From: Candidatus Sphingomonas phytovorans
GTDB taxonomy: Bacteria > Pseudomonadota > Alphaproteobacteria > Sphingomonadales > Sphingomonadaceae
Direction: 5' to 3'
Length of the DNA stretch: 64,000 nucleotides
Assembly (NCBI GenBank): GCA_029202385.1
Contig: CP119314.1
Location: forward strand, 2,792,501 to 2,856,500
Shown here: in pieces, positions 16,499 through 24,536 of the stretch
Layout of the letters: each line of letters begins with the position of its first letter
How positions within the stretch are numbered: position 1 is the stretch's first letter
The notes under the pieces: model-generated
Seen by the model: only the letters and a program-made list of their open reading frames with translations
Database searches by the model: none
Told to the model about the DNA's origin: nothing
Made by a program: the position numbers and the translations under genes

Positions 16499-17781
16499 AG
16501 CCGGTCGCCGCCTGGCTGCAAGCACAGGGGCTGGCGACCATTTCGCAAACCATGCTGGTCGAGGCGGCCATCGCCGGCGGGTTGGTACTTCTAGCGCTCG
16601 CATGCGGCGTAGTCGCGGGCCGGTTCCTCGGCCCCGCCGCCGAACGCGAATGGAAACAGCGCCTCGGCACTCATGCCGAAGGCGTCGGGGGCAGGCTGCA
16701 TCGTATCATCCGGCACGGTACCGCCGTCCTGCTGCTCGCCATCCTCCTCAACGCCGTGCCCTGGCCGCCGCTGGCCGGGATACCGATCGGCCTGGCGCTC
16801 GGGGCGGCGGTCGGGCTCACCAGCGTCTCGCTCCTCCGCGGGCTCGGCATTCCGCGCTGGATGGCATGGACGGTCGCCGCGATCCTGTTCGTCGCCATCT
16901 TCAGCCATGCGGTGGGCGGGCTTGAGCCGATCACCGATACGCTGGACCGCATCGGCTTCGACATCGGCAAGCGCCGCTTCTCGCTGCTCGCGCTGATCAT
17001 CATCCTGGTCACGGCGACCGCGCTGTTCGCCGCGGCACGCCTGGTCAATCGCGCGACGGGCCACTGGATTGCCGGCGCGCGCGGGATGGACGCCACGCAG
17101 AAGCTGCTGGCGCAGAAGCTTTCCGCCATCGCGGTCGTCACCCTCGCCTTCTTCGTCGGGATCGACCTGCTCGATATCGATCTCACCGCCTTCGCCGTCT
17201 TCTCCGGCGCGTTCGGCCTGGCGGTCGGCTTCGGCCTGCAGAAGACGATCGGCAACCTGATTGCCGGGATCATCCTGCTGATGGACCGGTCGATCAAGCC
17301 GGGCGACGTGATCGTCGTCGGGGAAAGCTTCGGCTGGGTGAACCGGATCGGCATCCGCGCCGTCTCCGTGCTGACCCGCGACGGCAAGGAGCATCTGATC
17401 CCCAACGAGAACCTCATGACCAACGAGGTCGAGAACTGGTCCTATACCGATCGCAACGTGCGGGTGCGGATTCCGGTGACGATTGGCTATGGTTGCGACC
17501 TGAAGCTCGCCCAGGAGCTGATGCTGCGCGCCGCGACCGAGAGCCCGCGCGTGCTCAACAGCCCCAGGTCGAACGTCTGGCTGACCGCTTTCGGCGGAAG
17601 CGGCGTCGAACATGAGATTCTCGCCTGGATCAGCGATCCGGAAAGCGGGGTCGGCAATGTCCGGTCGGACGTACTCAACCGGCTCTGGTGGCTGTTCAAG
17701 GAGCATGGGATCCAGATCCCCTATCCTCAGCGCCAGATCCATATCAGCCGCGACGAGCCCCCCGCACCTCCGTTGCCCTGA
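16495..17781 (+). CDS. Mechanosensitive channel, MscS family
   Basis: A 428-residue inner-membrane channel of the MscS family, opened by membrane tension at hypo-osmotic shock. Segments: TM1 about 20-43, TM2 about 72-105, further helices 115-195, then the pore helix GLAVGFGLQKTIGNLIAGIILLMDRSI (about 238-265) with the Gly/Ala packing residues of TM3. The cytoplasmic beta-domain follows: KPGDVIVV, FGWVNRIGIRAVSVLTRDGKEHLIPNE. Four to six helices before the pore make it longer than E. coli MscS (286). The start is GTG 16495 in a GTGA overlap with metC, so it is the third gene of this operon. A metabolic link to metC is not obvious. Confidence 0.9.
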   Translation: MKPVAAWLQAQGLATISQTMLVEAAIAGGLVLLALACGVVAGRFLGPAAEREWKQRLGTHAEGVGGRLHRIIRHGTAVLLLAILLNAVPWPPLAGIPIGLALGAAVGLTSVSLLRGLGIPRWMAWTVAAILFVAIFSHAVGGLEPITDTLDRIGFDIGKRRFSLLALIIILVTATALFAAARLVNRATGHWIAGARGMDATQKLLAQKLSAIAVVTLAFFVGIDLLDIDLTAFAVFSGAFGLAVGFGLQKTIGNLIAGIILLMDRSIKPGDVIVVGESFGWVNRIGIRAVSVLTRDGKEHLIPNENLMTNEVENWSYTDRNVRVRIPVTIGYGCDLKLAQELMLRAATESPRVLNSPRSNVWLTAFGGSGVEHEILAWISDPESGVGNVRSDVLNRLWWLFKEHGIQIPYPQRQIHISRDEPPAPPLP

Positions 17782-17791
17782 AGCCAGCCAC

Positions 17792-17809
17792 TGTTGCGCA
17801 GGTGCAACA
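17792..17809. promoter_or_regulatory. Inverted repeat upstream of the TorF-like porin gene
   Basis: TGTTGCGCAGGTGCAACA has two perfect 6-base arms (TGTTGC/GCAACA) around 6 bases, 10 bases after the mscS stop. It may be an operator for the porin gene or a weak end-of-operon hairpin; no T-run follows. The 200-base gap to the porin has no other gene. Confidence 0.35.
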
Positions 17810-17984
17810 TGCTCCGCAAACCAGCGGGCGTGCCAGAGAATTATGTTGTGCACTGCAGCGCGCTTCGGCAATCTTTCCTTACCGAACGGAAACATTGGCA
17901 CGGGGTCGTTGCACGGCCCATCACAGATGCCTTGTCCGTCGGCACGCAGGCTGGGGCCCGGTTTACATATTGAAAGGGACACCC

Positions 17985-18749
17985 ATGCGCTTTTCCATGA
18001 TCAGCCTCAGCGCGCTGACGCTCGTCTCCGCCACGCCGGCCTTTGCGGACGAAACCGCGCCGCCGCCGCCGATCACCATCAACGGCAGCGCCACCGTCGT
18101 GACCGACTACCGCTTCCGCGGCATCTCGCAGACGGACAAGAACATCGCCGTTCAGGGCGGCATCACGGTCAGTCATGAATCGGGCTTCTATGTCTCCGCA
18201 TGGGGTTCCTCGGTCAGCGGCTATGTGACCGCAGCGGGCAACGCCGCGCAGGAGCTCGATCTGATCGCCGGCTTCAAGAAGACCTGGAACGGCACAACCT
18301 TCGACATCGGCGCGCTCTATTACGTCTATCCGAAGACGAAACTGGCCGGCAGCGTCGTTTCGTCCGACTTCATCGAGCCCTATGTCTCGGTCGCGCACAC
18401 TTTCGGCCCGGTCACGGCCAAGGCAACGGCGAACTATGCGCCGAAGCAGAAGGCCCTGTCGCTCGACCAGATCGGCCCGAAGCAGGACAATCTCTATCTC
18501 GCCGGCGATCTGTCGGCCGCGATCCCCGGCACGCCGATCGGCCTGACCGGCCATCTCGGCCACACCTTCGGTCCGAGCTGGCTGTCGATCGGCAAGGAAT
18601 ATACCGACTGGGGCCTCGGCGCGACGCTGACCTACAAGGCGCTGACCTTCGGCGTGCAATATGTCGATACCGACGGTGACTTCATCACCCCGACCGGCAA
18701 GAACGCCAGCAAGGCCGGCGTGGTCGGCTCGATCGGCGTCAGCTTCTGA
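17985..18749 (+). CDS. TorF family putative outer-membrane porin
   Basis: A 254-residue protein with a signal peptide (MRFSMISLSALTLVSATPAFA, then DETAPPP). The mature start TVVTDYRFRGISQTDKNIAVQGGI is the signature of the TIGR02001/TorF family (gcw_chp). The remainder is a run of alternating beta strands typical of a small outer-membrane barrel, ending in Phe (IGVSF). ATG 17985 has AAGGGA upstream, and longer readings are excluded by the clear signal peptide. In related bacteria such genes often sit beside glnK/amtB, but here they do not. The solute is unknown. Confidence 0.88.
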   Translation: MRFSMISLSALTLVSATPAFADETAPPPPITINGSATVVTDYRFRGISQTDKNIAVQGGITVSHESGFYVSAWGSSVSGYVTAAGNAAQELDLIAGFKKTWNGTTFDIGALYYVYPKTKLAGSVVSSDFIEPYVSVAHTFGPVTAKATANYAPKQKALSLDQIGPKQDNLYLAGDLSAAIPGTPIGLTGHLGHTFGPSWLSIGKEYTDWGLGATLTYKALTFGVQYVDTDGDFITPTGKNASKAGVVGSIGVSF

Positions 18750-18755
18750 CCATAG

Positions 18756-18880
18756 CCGTTCGTGTCGAGTAGCGACCGGGCAGCCGTATCGAGGGCGCGT
18801 ATCGACGCACAGGTGACGTGCGAGATGCCTGTCCCTCGATACGCCATCTCGACAGGCTCGATGGCGCTCGGGACGAACGG
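18756..18880. repeat. Dispersed intergenic repeat with nested inverted repeats
   Basis: Outer arms CCGTTCGT (18756-18763) and ACGAACGG (18873-18880) and inner arms CGTATCGAGGG (18785-18795) and CCCTCGATACG (18833-18843) are perfect inverted pairs. The unit includes the minus-strand words ATCGAGCCTGTCGAG. It looks like one of the short palindromic elements scattered in sphingomonad genomes. A shorter relative lies in the 5' end of the TPR gene at 46500-46525. The rest of 18750-19030 shows no gene. Confidence 0.7.
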
Positions 18881-19026
18881 TGATGGCTCTGGTTCTGTGC
18901 TGATGCTCCAAGCGATCGTGACGCCGTACATTGGGTGTCGAACGGGGTGCCCGGGTGCAGCCAGCAGCAGCACGAACGACAACGGGATGACGGCGAAGAG
19001 CGTCGGGAGGGCAAGGATAGGACCTG

Positions 19027-19265
19027 TCCGCAAGAGCCCGCCCGGTTTTCCCCACTACACCCTCGGCCTGCCCCGGAACCCGATTGTTCCAGAAGCGGAT
19101 ACCTTGGAAGCCCTGCGCTTCGAAGTGCCTGATTCCTGCCTCATCCGCCAAGGCAGTTGAATCATGCTGGCCGCTATCGACTTCAACGATCAGCGCACGG
19201 CATCCGTCGCGTTGCGCGCAGTTCGCGGGCCCGAAGCGCCGGTCTGCTTCAGGCGTGTCCAACAA
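19027..19265 (-). pseudogene. Remnant of a DUF559 (restriction-endonuclease-like) gene
   Basis: On the minus strand this stretch encodes LIVEVDSGQHD, then FEAQGFQGIRFWNN and V-GQAEGVV. These are the core of DUF559 proteins, small PD-(D/E)XK/Vsr-like proteins of unknown function. The usual start (about 40 residues with a T-x-A-E-x-x-LW motif) is missing upstream. No initiator fits, and the frame runs on past the normal end into unrelated sequence. The acidic E-x-D and Q-H residues remain. I read it as a 5'-truncated, decayed copy beside a repeat element. Confidence 0.65.
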
Positions 19266-19274
19266 GCCTCTCGC

Positions 19275-19296
19275 CCCCTCCCGCTTCCGGGAGGGG
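19275..19296 (-). terminator. Hairpin after the DUF3035 lipoprotein gene
   Basis: CCCCTCCCG and CGGGAGGGG form a 9-base perfect stem with a CTTC loop, 11 bases beyond the stop of the minus-strand ileS-lspA-DUF3035 operon. There is no strong T-run. The same stem type is used at 10121. Confidence 0.55.
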
Positions 19297-19307
19297 AGAA
19301 TAGCAGG

Positions 19308-19724
19308 TCAGGGATTCGGCGTGGCGGTGCGGGCGTCCTGGCCGTCGCCTTCGGGGGCGGCGACGATGTCGCGCGTGGTCGAGCCCTTGTCGACCACGGC
19401 GGTGCCGGGGTCGCCGACGGCCGAGCGGATACCCGGATCGGCGCTCTCGGAACCGGCGGCGTCGATCGTCGCGCTCTCCGAGGCGCTGCGTGCCGACTTG
19501 CCGCCGAACAGCGCGTCGAGCGCCTGGGCGTTCGGGCTCACGTCATTGGCGCGCGCGGCGCCGGGCTGGGGCGGGCGCAGCGAGAAATCGGGCGGGATCA
19601 CCAGCGGCGCCTGACGCGCGACGGCGAACTCGTCGGGGCGGGCACGGTCCATGCCGCTATGGCCGCAACCGGCGAGCAGGACGGCCAGGCCGAGCCCGGT
19701 TGCGATCGACACCAACTTACGCAT
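19308..19724 (-). CDS. DUF3035 lipoprotein
   Basis: A 138-residue lipoprotein: signal peptide MRKLVSIATGLGLAVLLAGC with lipobox LAGC (Cys20). It is followed by the DUF3035 core RPDEFAVARQAPLVIPPDFSLRPP and a low-complexity Ala/Ser/Asp tail. The start overlaps the last 8 bases of lspA (ATGCGTAA), so the two are translationally coupled. LspA, encoded just upstream, would remove this lipoprotein's signal peptide. The family is typical of alphaproteobacteria and placed in the envelope; some members have been linked to outer-membrane assembly, but no role can be read here. Confidence 0.85.
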   Translation of the reverse strand: MRKLVSIATGLGLAVLLAGCGHSGMDRARPDEFAVARQAPLVIPPDFSLRPPQPGAARANDVSPNAQALDALFGGKSARSASESATIDAAGSESADPGIRSAVGDPGTAVVDKGSTTRDIVAAPEGDGQDARTATPNP

Positions 19725-20235
19725 TCATATTCTCCACTGGATCTCGCCCTGCCCGTGGCTTGTCGCGCACCAGGAGCGCCCGCACAAGCAGGATGAGCAC
19801 CCCTATCGTAATCGCCGCGTCGGCGACATTGAAGACCAAAAAAGGCCGCCACGCCCCGATGTGGAAATCGGCGAAGTCCACGACATAGCCGTAGCGCACC
19901 CGATCCAGGATATTGCCGATGGCGCCGCCGAGCACGAAGCCGAGCGCGACCTGGTCCTGCCGGTTCGGCTCGCGCAGCATCCACACCAGCACGCCGACCG
20001 CGATCGCCGCGGTCAGCGCGACCAGGCCCCAGCGCATCGCCTCGGTATCAGCATGAAGCAGGCCGAGCGACACGCCGCGATTGGCGACGAAGCGCAGGGT
20101 GAAGAACGACGTGATCTCCCGCCCCAGGCTGGATTCGTTCAGGCCAAGCACGTCGGTAATGCCATATTTGGTCGCCTGGTCGACGACGAACAGGGCAGCG
20201 CCGGTGGCAAGGCCGAGGACGGGAAGCTTCTTCAT
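19717..20235 (-). CDS. lspA: Prolipoprotein signal peptidase (signal peptidase II)
   Basis: A 172-residue inner-membrane aspartyl protease that cleaves lipoprotein signal peptides after lipidation. The four TM segments and all conserved blocks are present: VVDQATKYG, VANRGVSLGL, GGAIGNILDRVRYGYVVDFADFH and FNVADAAITIG. The catalytic pair is Asp120 and Asp139. The start is ATG 20235, overlapping the ileS stop as ATGA, which rules out the longer reading from 20316. The order ileS-lspA is conserved in many bacteria. Confidence 0.94.
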   Translation of the reverse strand: MKKLPVLGLATGAALFVVDQATKYGITDVLGLNESSLGREITSFFTLRFVANRGVSLGLLHADTEAMRWGLVALTAAIAVGVLVWMLREPNRQDQVALGFVLGGAIGNILDRVRYGYVVDFADFHIGAWRPFLVFNVADAAITIGVLILLVRALLVRDKPRAGRDPVENMNA

Positions 20236-23189
20236 TCCGAGACGACCTTTGCGCAACGATCGTCCAGCGCGCCATCCTCCGCGACGTCGGGCAGATGGCG
20301 CCAGCAACGGCCGCATTTGTGGAACGCGGTACGGGTGACCGACACGCTGTCGCCGGTCGTCACCTTCGCCACGATGAACAGTTCGGCCAGCGCCTCGTTC
20401 GACAGGGGCGATTTCGGCACGGTCACCTCCGCCTCGAGGCTGGACCGCACGATCTTGTCACGGCGCAACGGCTCGATCGCCTCGGTCACCTGCGCACGCA
20501 GCGTCCGTACATCGGCCCAGACGGTCGCGACCGCGTCGTCACCCGGCAGCGCGGGCAACACGGGCCATTCGAGGAAATGGACCGAGCCCGCGTCATCGGG
20601 GAAGCGCGCCTGCCACACTTCTTCCGCCGTGAAACAGATGATCGGCGCGGCATAGCGGACCAGCGCGTGGAACAGGATGTCGAGCACGGTGCGATAGGCG
20701 CGGCGCCTGGCGTCGTCCGGCGCGTCGCAATAAAGGCTGTCCTTGCGGATATCGAAGAAGAAGGCCGACAGGTCTTCCTGCGCGAAATCCGTGAGCAGCC
20801 GCAGATAGCGATTGAACTCGAAATTCTCCGCCGCCGCCTTCAGCTCTACATCGAGCCGCCCGAGCAGGTGAAGCACGTACAGCTCCAGCTCGGGCATGTG
20901 CCGCGTATCGACCTTCTCCGCGTCGCTGAACCCGTCGAGCGCACCGAGCAGGTAGCGGAAGGTGTTGCGCAGCTTGCGATAGGCATCGGACGCCGTGCCG
21001 AGCACTTCCTTGCCGATCTTCACATCGTCGAAATAGTCGGTCGAGGCAGCCCACATGCGCAGGATGTCGGCACCGGATTCGTCGATGATCTTGAGCGGAT
21101 CGACGACGTTCTTGAGACTCTTCGACATCTTCTTGCCCTGCCCGTCCAGGGCGAAGCCATGAGTCAGCACGGCATCATAGGGCGCACGGCCGCGCGTGCC
21201 GGCGCTTTCGAGCAGCGACGACTGGAACCAGCCGCGATGCTGGTCGGACCCTTCGAGATAGAGATTGGCGCGAACGCCCTCGCCATAGCGCTGCTCGATC
21301 ACGAACGCATGGGTCGATCCCGAATCGAACCACACGTCGAGGATGTCGGTGATGACCTCATAATCCCCGGCGCGGTATTTCTCGCCGAGCAAAGCCTGAT
21401 GGTCGGCCGAGAACCACGCGTCAGCCCCGCCCGCCTTGAACGCCGCGACGATGCGGGCATTGACCGCCGGATCGTTGAGATAGTCACCGGTCGCACGGCT
21501 GACATAGAGCGCGATCGGCACGCCCCAGGCGCGCTGGCGGCTGATCACCCAGTCGGGGCGCTGCTCGACCATCGAGCGGATGCGGTTCTGGCTGCGCGCC
21601 GGGATCCAGCGGGTCCGCTCGATCGCGTCGAGCGCGATCTCACGCAAGGTCGGCGCATTGCCGACACCGTGACCGAGCATCGGCGCGAAACCGACATCGG
21701 CACCAAGGTCGACCGGCTCGGCCACGGCGAGGTCCTGCTTGATCTCGTCCATCGGGATGAACCATTGCGGCGTCGCGCGGAAGATCACCTTCGCCTTCGA
21801 CCGCCAGCTATGCGGATAGCTGTGCGCGAAATCGTCCGACGCGGCGAGCAAGGCGCCCGCCTCGCGCAGGTCCGTGCAGATCGGCCCGTCCGACGCGACG
21901 AACTTCTTGTTGATGACGCTGCCCTGCCCGCCCAGCCACAGCCAGTCGGGCCGGTACATGCCCGCGCCATCGACCGCGAAGACCGGATCGATGCCGTGCG
22001 CCTTGCACAGCAGGAAATCGTCCTCGCCATGGTCCGGGGCCATATGGACCAGGCCTGTACCGGCGTCGGTGGTGACGAAGTCGCCAGGCAGGAACGGACG
22101 CGGTTTGGCGAAGAAACCGCCGAGCTTGTGCATCGGGTGTCGGGCTACGGCGCCTTCCAGCTTCGCGCCTTTGAAAATCGTTTCCGGGCCCCACTCGAAG
22201 TCGAAGTCGACGCGAGGCGAGTCAAATGCGCTGAGGTCGACAGACTTCAACACCGCATCGACTCGCTTCTTGAATGAATCGACTAGCTCGGCAGCAATAA
22301 CCAGTGGCTTGGAAAACCAGCCCTTGAACTGCGGGAGGTGAAGCAGATGCTCCCAGACGGCCTCCGTCCCGCCCATAAACATCGGCTCGACGAGAGCGTA
22401 CTCGATCTCAGGCCCATAGCTCAGCGCCTGGTTCACCGGGATCGTCCACGGCGTGGTCGTCCAGATCACCGCATGAGCACCGACCAGCTGAGGCGCGTTC
22501 GGTGCTTCGGTGATCTCGAACGCGACGTCGATCTGGGTCGACACCACATCTTCATATTCCACCTCGGCCTCGGCCAGCGCGGTCTTCTCCACGGGCGACC
22601 ACATCACCGGCTTCGCGCCGCGATAGAGCTGGCCGCTCTCGGCGAACTTGAGCAGCTCGTTGACGATCGCCGCCTCGGCGTCGAACTTCATGGTGAGGTA
22701 CGGGTCCTCCCAGTCGCCCATCACCCCGAGCCGCTCGAACTGGACGCGCTGCACCGCGACCCATTTTTCGGCATAGGCGCGGCATTCGGCGCGGAACTGG
22801 GCGACCGGCACCTGATCCTTGTCGAGCTTCTTGGCGCGATAGGCTTCCTCGACCTTCCATTCGATCGGCAGGCCATGGCAATCCCAGCCGGGCACATAGG
22901 GCGCGTCCTTGCCGAGCAGGGACTGGCTGCGGACGATGATGTCCTTCAGCACCTTGTTCATCGCATGGCCCATATGGATGTCGCCATTGGCGTAGGGCGG
23001 GCCGTCATGCAGGATGAAGCGCTCGCGTCCCTTGCGCTGCTCGCGGAGGCGATCGTACAGGCCGAGCTTCGCCCAGCGCTCCAGAATGGCGGGCTCCTTC
23101 TGGGCGAGGCCTGCCTTCATGGGGAAATCGGTCTTCGGGAGGAAGACGGTGTCGCGATAGTCGCGCTGCGTGTCGGATGCTTCGGTCAT
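20232..23189 (-). CDS. ileS: Isoleucyl-tRNA synthetase
   Basis: A 985-residue class I synthetase charging tRNA-Ile. It carries the HIGH motif as HMGH (residues 72-75, in GPPYANGDIHMGHA) and the KMSKS loop as GKKMSKSLKN (about 686). Between them is the CP1 editing domain (WTTTPWTIPVN, FVTTDAGTGLVHMAPDHGEDDF), and the anticodon-binding helical domain follows. The C-terminal zinc knuckle is incomplete: CGRC is present, but the second half reads DDRC where CxxC is usual. Length and order are otherwise normal. It is the first gene of the ileS-lspA-DUF3035 operon. Confidence 0.96.
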   Translation of the reverse strand: MTEASDTQRDYRDTVFLPKTDFPMKAGLAQKEPAILERWAKLGLYDRLREQRKGRERFILHDGPPYANGDIHMGHAMNKVLKDIIVRSQSLLGKDAPYVPGWDCHGLPIEWKVEEAYRAKKLDKDQVPVAQFRAECRAYAEKWVAVQRVQFERLGVMGDWEDPYLTMKFDAEAAIVNELLKFAESGQLYRGAKPVMWSPVEKTALAEAEVEYEDVVSTQIDVAFEITEAPNAPQLVGAHAVIWTTTPWTIPVNQALSYGPEIEYALVEPMFMGGTEAVWEHLLHLPQFKGWFSKPLVIAAELVDSFKKRVDAVLKSVDLSAFDSPRVDFDFEWGPETIFKGAKLEGAVARHPMHKLGGFFAKPRPFLPGDFVTTDAGTGLVHMAPDHGEDDFLLCKAHGIDPVFAVDGAGMYRPDWLWLGGQGSVINKKFVASDGPICTDLREAGALLAASDDFAHSYPHSWRSKAKVIFRATPQWFIPMDEIKQDLAVAEPVDLGADVGFAPMLGHGVGNAPTLREIALDAIERTRWIPARSQNRIRSMVEQRPDWVISRQRAWGVPIALYVSRATGDYLNDPAVNARIVAAFKAGGADAWFSADHQALLGEKYRAGDYEVITDILDVWFDSGSTHAFVIEQRYGEGVRANLYLEGSDQHRGWFQSSLLESAGTRGRAPYDAVLTHGFALDGQGKKMSKSLKNVVDPLKIIDESGADILRMWAASTDYFDDVKIGKEVLGTASDAYRKLRNTFRYLLGALDGFSDAEKVDTRHMPELELYVLHLLGRLDVELKAAAENFEFNRYLRLLTDFAQEDLSAFFFDIRKDSLYCDAPDDARRRAYRTVLDILFHALVRYAAPIICFTAEEVWQARFPDDAGSVHFLEWPVLPALPGDDAVATVWADVRTLRAQVTEAIEPLRRDKIVRSSLEAEVTVPKSPLSNEALAELFIVAKVTTGDSVSVTRTAFHKCGRCWRHLPDVAEDGALDDRCAKVVSE

Positions 23190-23625
23190 GAGTCAGCGGG
23201 CTTTAGACGAGAGGGTGATGGGTTGAAAGACCCGCGCCGCATGGAGGCGGCGCCATGATGCAGCGTTGGATCGGAAGTATTGCGGAGGCGCGACACAGGT
23301 TTCTGTAAGAAAGCGGAGCGTATCACTCCAAGTAACGATGGAATTTCGCGACCCACCCGCGAGAGGGACTGAAATCGATCGTTATTTGTACCCCGCAGAA
23401 TCTTTTCATGACCATCCGACTCTACCGACCTTATCCGCCGAACGATCATCTCGCCATAGCCGCGCAACCCCGCAGGCATCATTGAGACCGGCAAGTAATA
23501 ATTTCGCGAGGGGTATCGGATTTTCTTCACGCTGTACTTGAGCCCGGCTTGATGCCGAACGGCCCTAACGGGTGGGTGGCTATGTGTGAATCGGCCGCGC
23601 CTCGCCCGCCCCCCTCATGTCGCCT
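23190..23625. other. Intergenic stretch without a supported gene
   Basis: About 435 bases between the ileS start and the SDR terminator. The part 23260-23560 is visibly richer in A/T than its neighbours. Short open frames on both strands have no ribosome binding sites and no recognisable motifs. It must carry the ileS promoter. It may be remnant or regulatory DNA. Confidence 0.5.
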
Positions 23626-23668
23626 GGCCGGGCGGCGGAGGTCGAGCGGGAACCTCCGCCGCCCGGCC
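23626..23668 (-). terminator. Very long perfect hairpin after the SDR gene
   Basis: A 17-base perfect stem (GGCCGGGCGGCGGAGGT and its complement) with a 9-base loop, 21 bases beyond the SDR stop. Strong enough to end transcription from the minus strand, although no T-run follows. It may also be a REP-like element. Confidence 0.65.
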
Positions 23669-23689
23669 GTTGCGCGGACCGGGAGGCTT

Positions 23690-24433
23690 TTAGCCCGCGT
23701 TGGCCAGCGCCACCGCGTCAGCGCCGGCGGGAAAACGGAGCCGGCCCGTCATATCGTTGACCGCAGCCCAGACTGCCTCGGCGACGTCGGTTTCCCTGGT
23801 GGTCAGGGCCGGCTGGCTGAAGGCGGCGAAGATCGGCGCCGCGAAATCGGCATAGGCAGCCGGAATCAGCTCCTCGATGGGAATGGTGCCGTTCTCCGCA
23901 AAGCGCGTGGTCGGGGCGTAGCCCGGCTCGATGAGCCTGGCGCGGATATCGAAACAGGCCAGTTCGTGCGCCAGGGAAGCGGTGAAGCCCTCGATCGCTT
24001 CCTTGCTGGCGGTGTACGCGGCCGCCAGGGGCATCGGCGCCAGCGTGACGCTTGACGTCACATTGACGATCGTGCCCGAGCGGCGCTCCCGCATCTGCGG
24101 GATCACTGCCTGCACCATGGCCATCGTGCCCAGCGTGTTGGTGTCGAACACCTTGCGGATATGCGCCATGGGCGTCGCTTCGAAGGCGCCGACGACACCG
24201 ATGCCCGCGTTGTTGACGAGAACGTCGATCGGCCCGGCCGCCTCGATCGCGGCGGCGATGCTATCATCGCTGGTGACGTCGAGCGGCAAGATCCGCAGCC
24301 TTTCGGACCGGGGCAGAACGTCGGGGTTGGGCGTCCGCATGGCGGCGATGACGTTCCAGCCATTGGTCAGGAAGTGTCGGGCGGTTTCGAGGCCGTAGCC
24401 CGAAGATGTGCCGGTGATCAGGATCGTTTGCAT
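23690..24433 (-). CDS. SDR family NAD(P)-dependent oxidoreductase
   Basis: A 247-residue classical short-chain dehydrogenase. The Rossmann glycine motif TGTSSGYG (residues 7-14), NNAGIGVVG (about 80), Ser in VNVTSSVT and the catalytic Y-x3-K in AAYTASKEA are all present. The profile resembles the group acting on hydroxy/keto groups of small lipophilic molecules, but the substrate is unknown. ATG 24433 has GGAGG 5 bases upstream. An ATG 12 bases earlier overlaps that site. An AraC regulator gene lies upstream on the same strand and may control it. Confidence 0.9.
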   Translation of the reverse strand: MQTILITGTSSGYGLETARHFLTNGWNVIAAMRTPNPDVLPRSERLRILPLDVTSDDSIAAAIEAAGPIDVLVNNAGIGVVGAFEATPMAHIRKVFDTNTLGTMAMVQAVIPQMRERRSGTIVNVTSSVTLAPMPLAAAYTASKEAIEGFTASLAHELACFDIRARLIEPGYAPTTRFAENGTIPIEELIPAAYADFAAPIFAAFSQPALTTRETDVAEAVWAAVNDMTGRLRFPAGADAVALANAG

Positions 24434-24536
24434 TGGGACCTCCATCTGGTTGCGATGATCCCTGATAGGCTCAGCCGGCAGGATGAAATATAATCAAAAC
24501 TCCTTATATATTGTCCAATCGTCCAGATTTTGCCGA

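Noticed and set aside
17895..17914. Sigma-54-like promoter TGGCACG...TTGCA upstream of the TorF-like porin
   Set aside because: The spacing between the GG and GC elements is two bases too long for sigma-54, so despite good half-sequences it is not a valid -24/-12 promoter.
18632..19033. Small minus-strand membrane-like frame starting MRTGPILALPTLFAVI
   Set aside because: It has a hydrophobic start but no ribosome binding site or conserved continuation, and runs through the repeat element; more likely noncoding.
17841..19265. Long minus-strand frame of 474 codons
   Set aside because: It is the shadow of the porin gene opposite strand joined to the DUF559 remnant; only the upstream end has real protein similarity.
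23186..23530. 114-codon minus-strand frame upstream of ileS
   Set aside because: No ribosome binding site, low-complexity composition, overlaps the ileS start region, and no recognisable motif.
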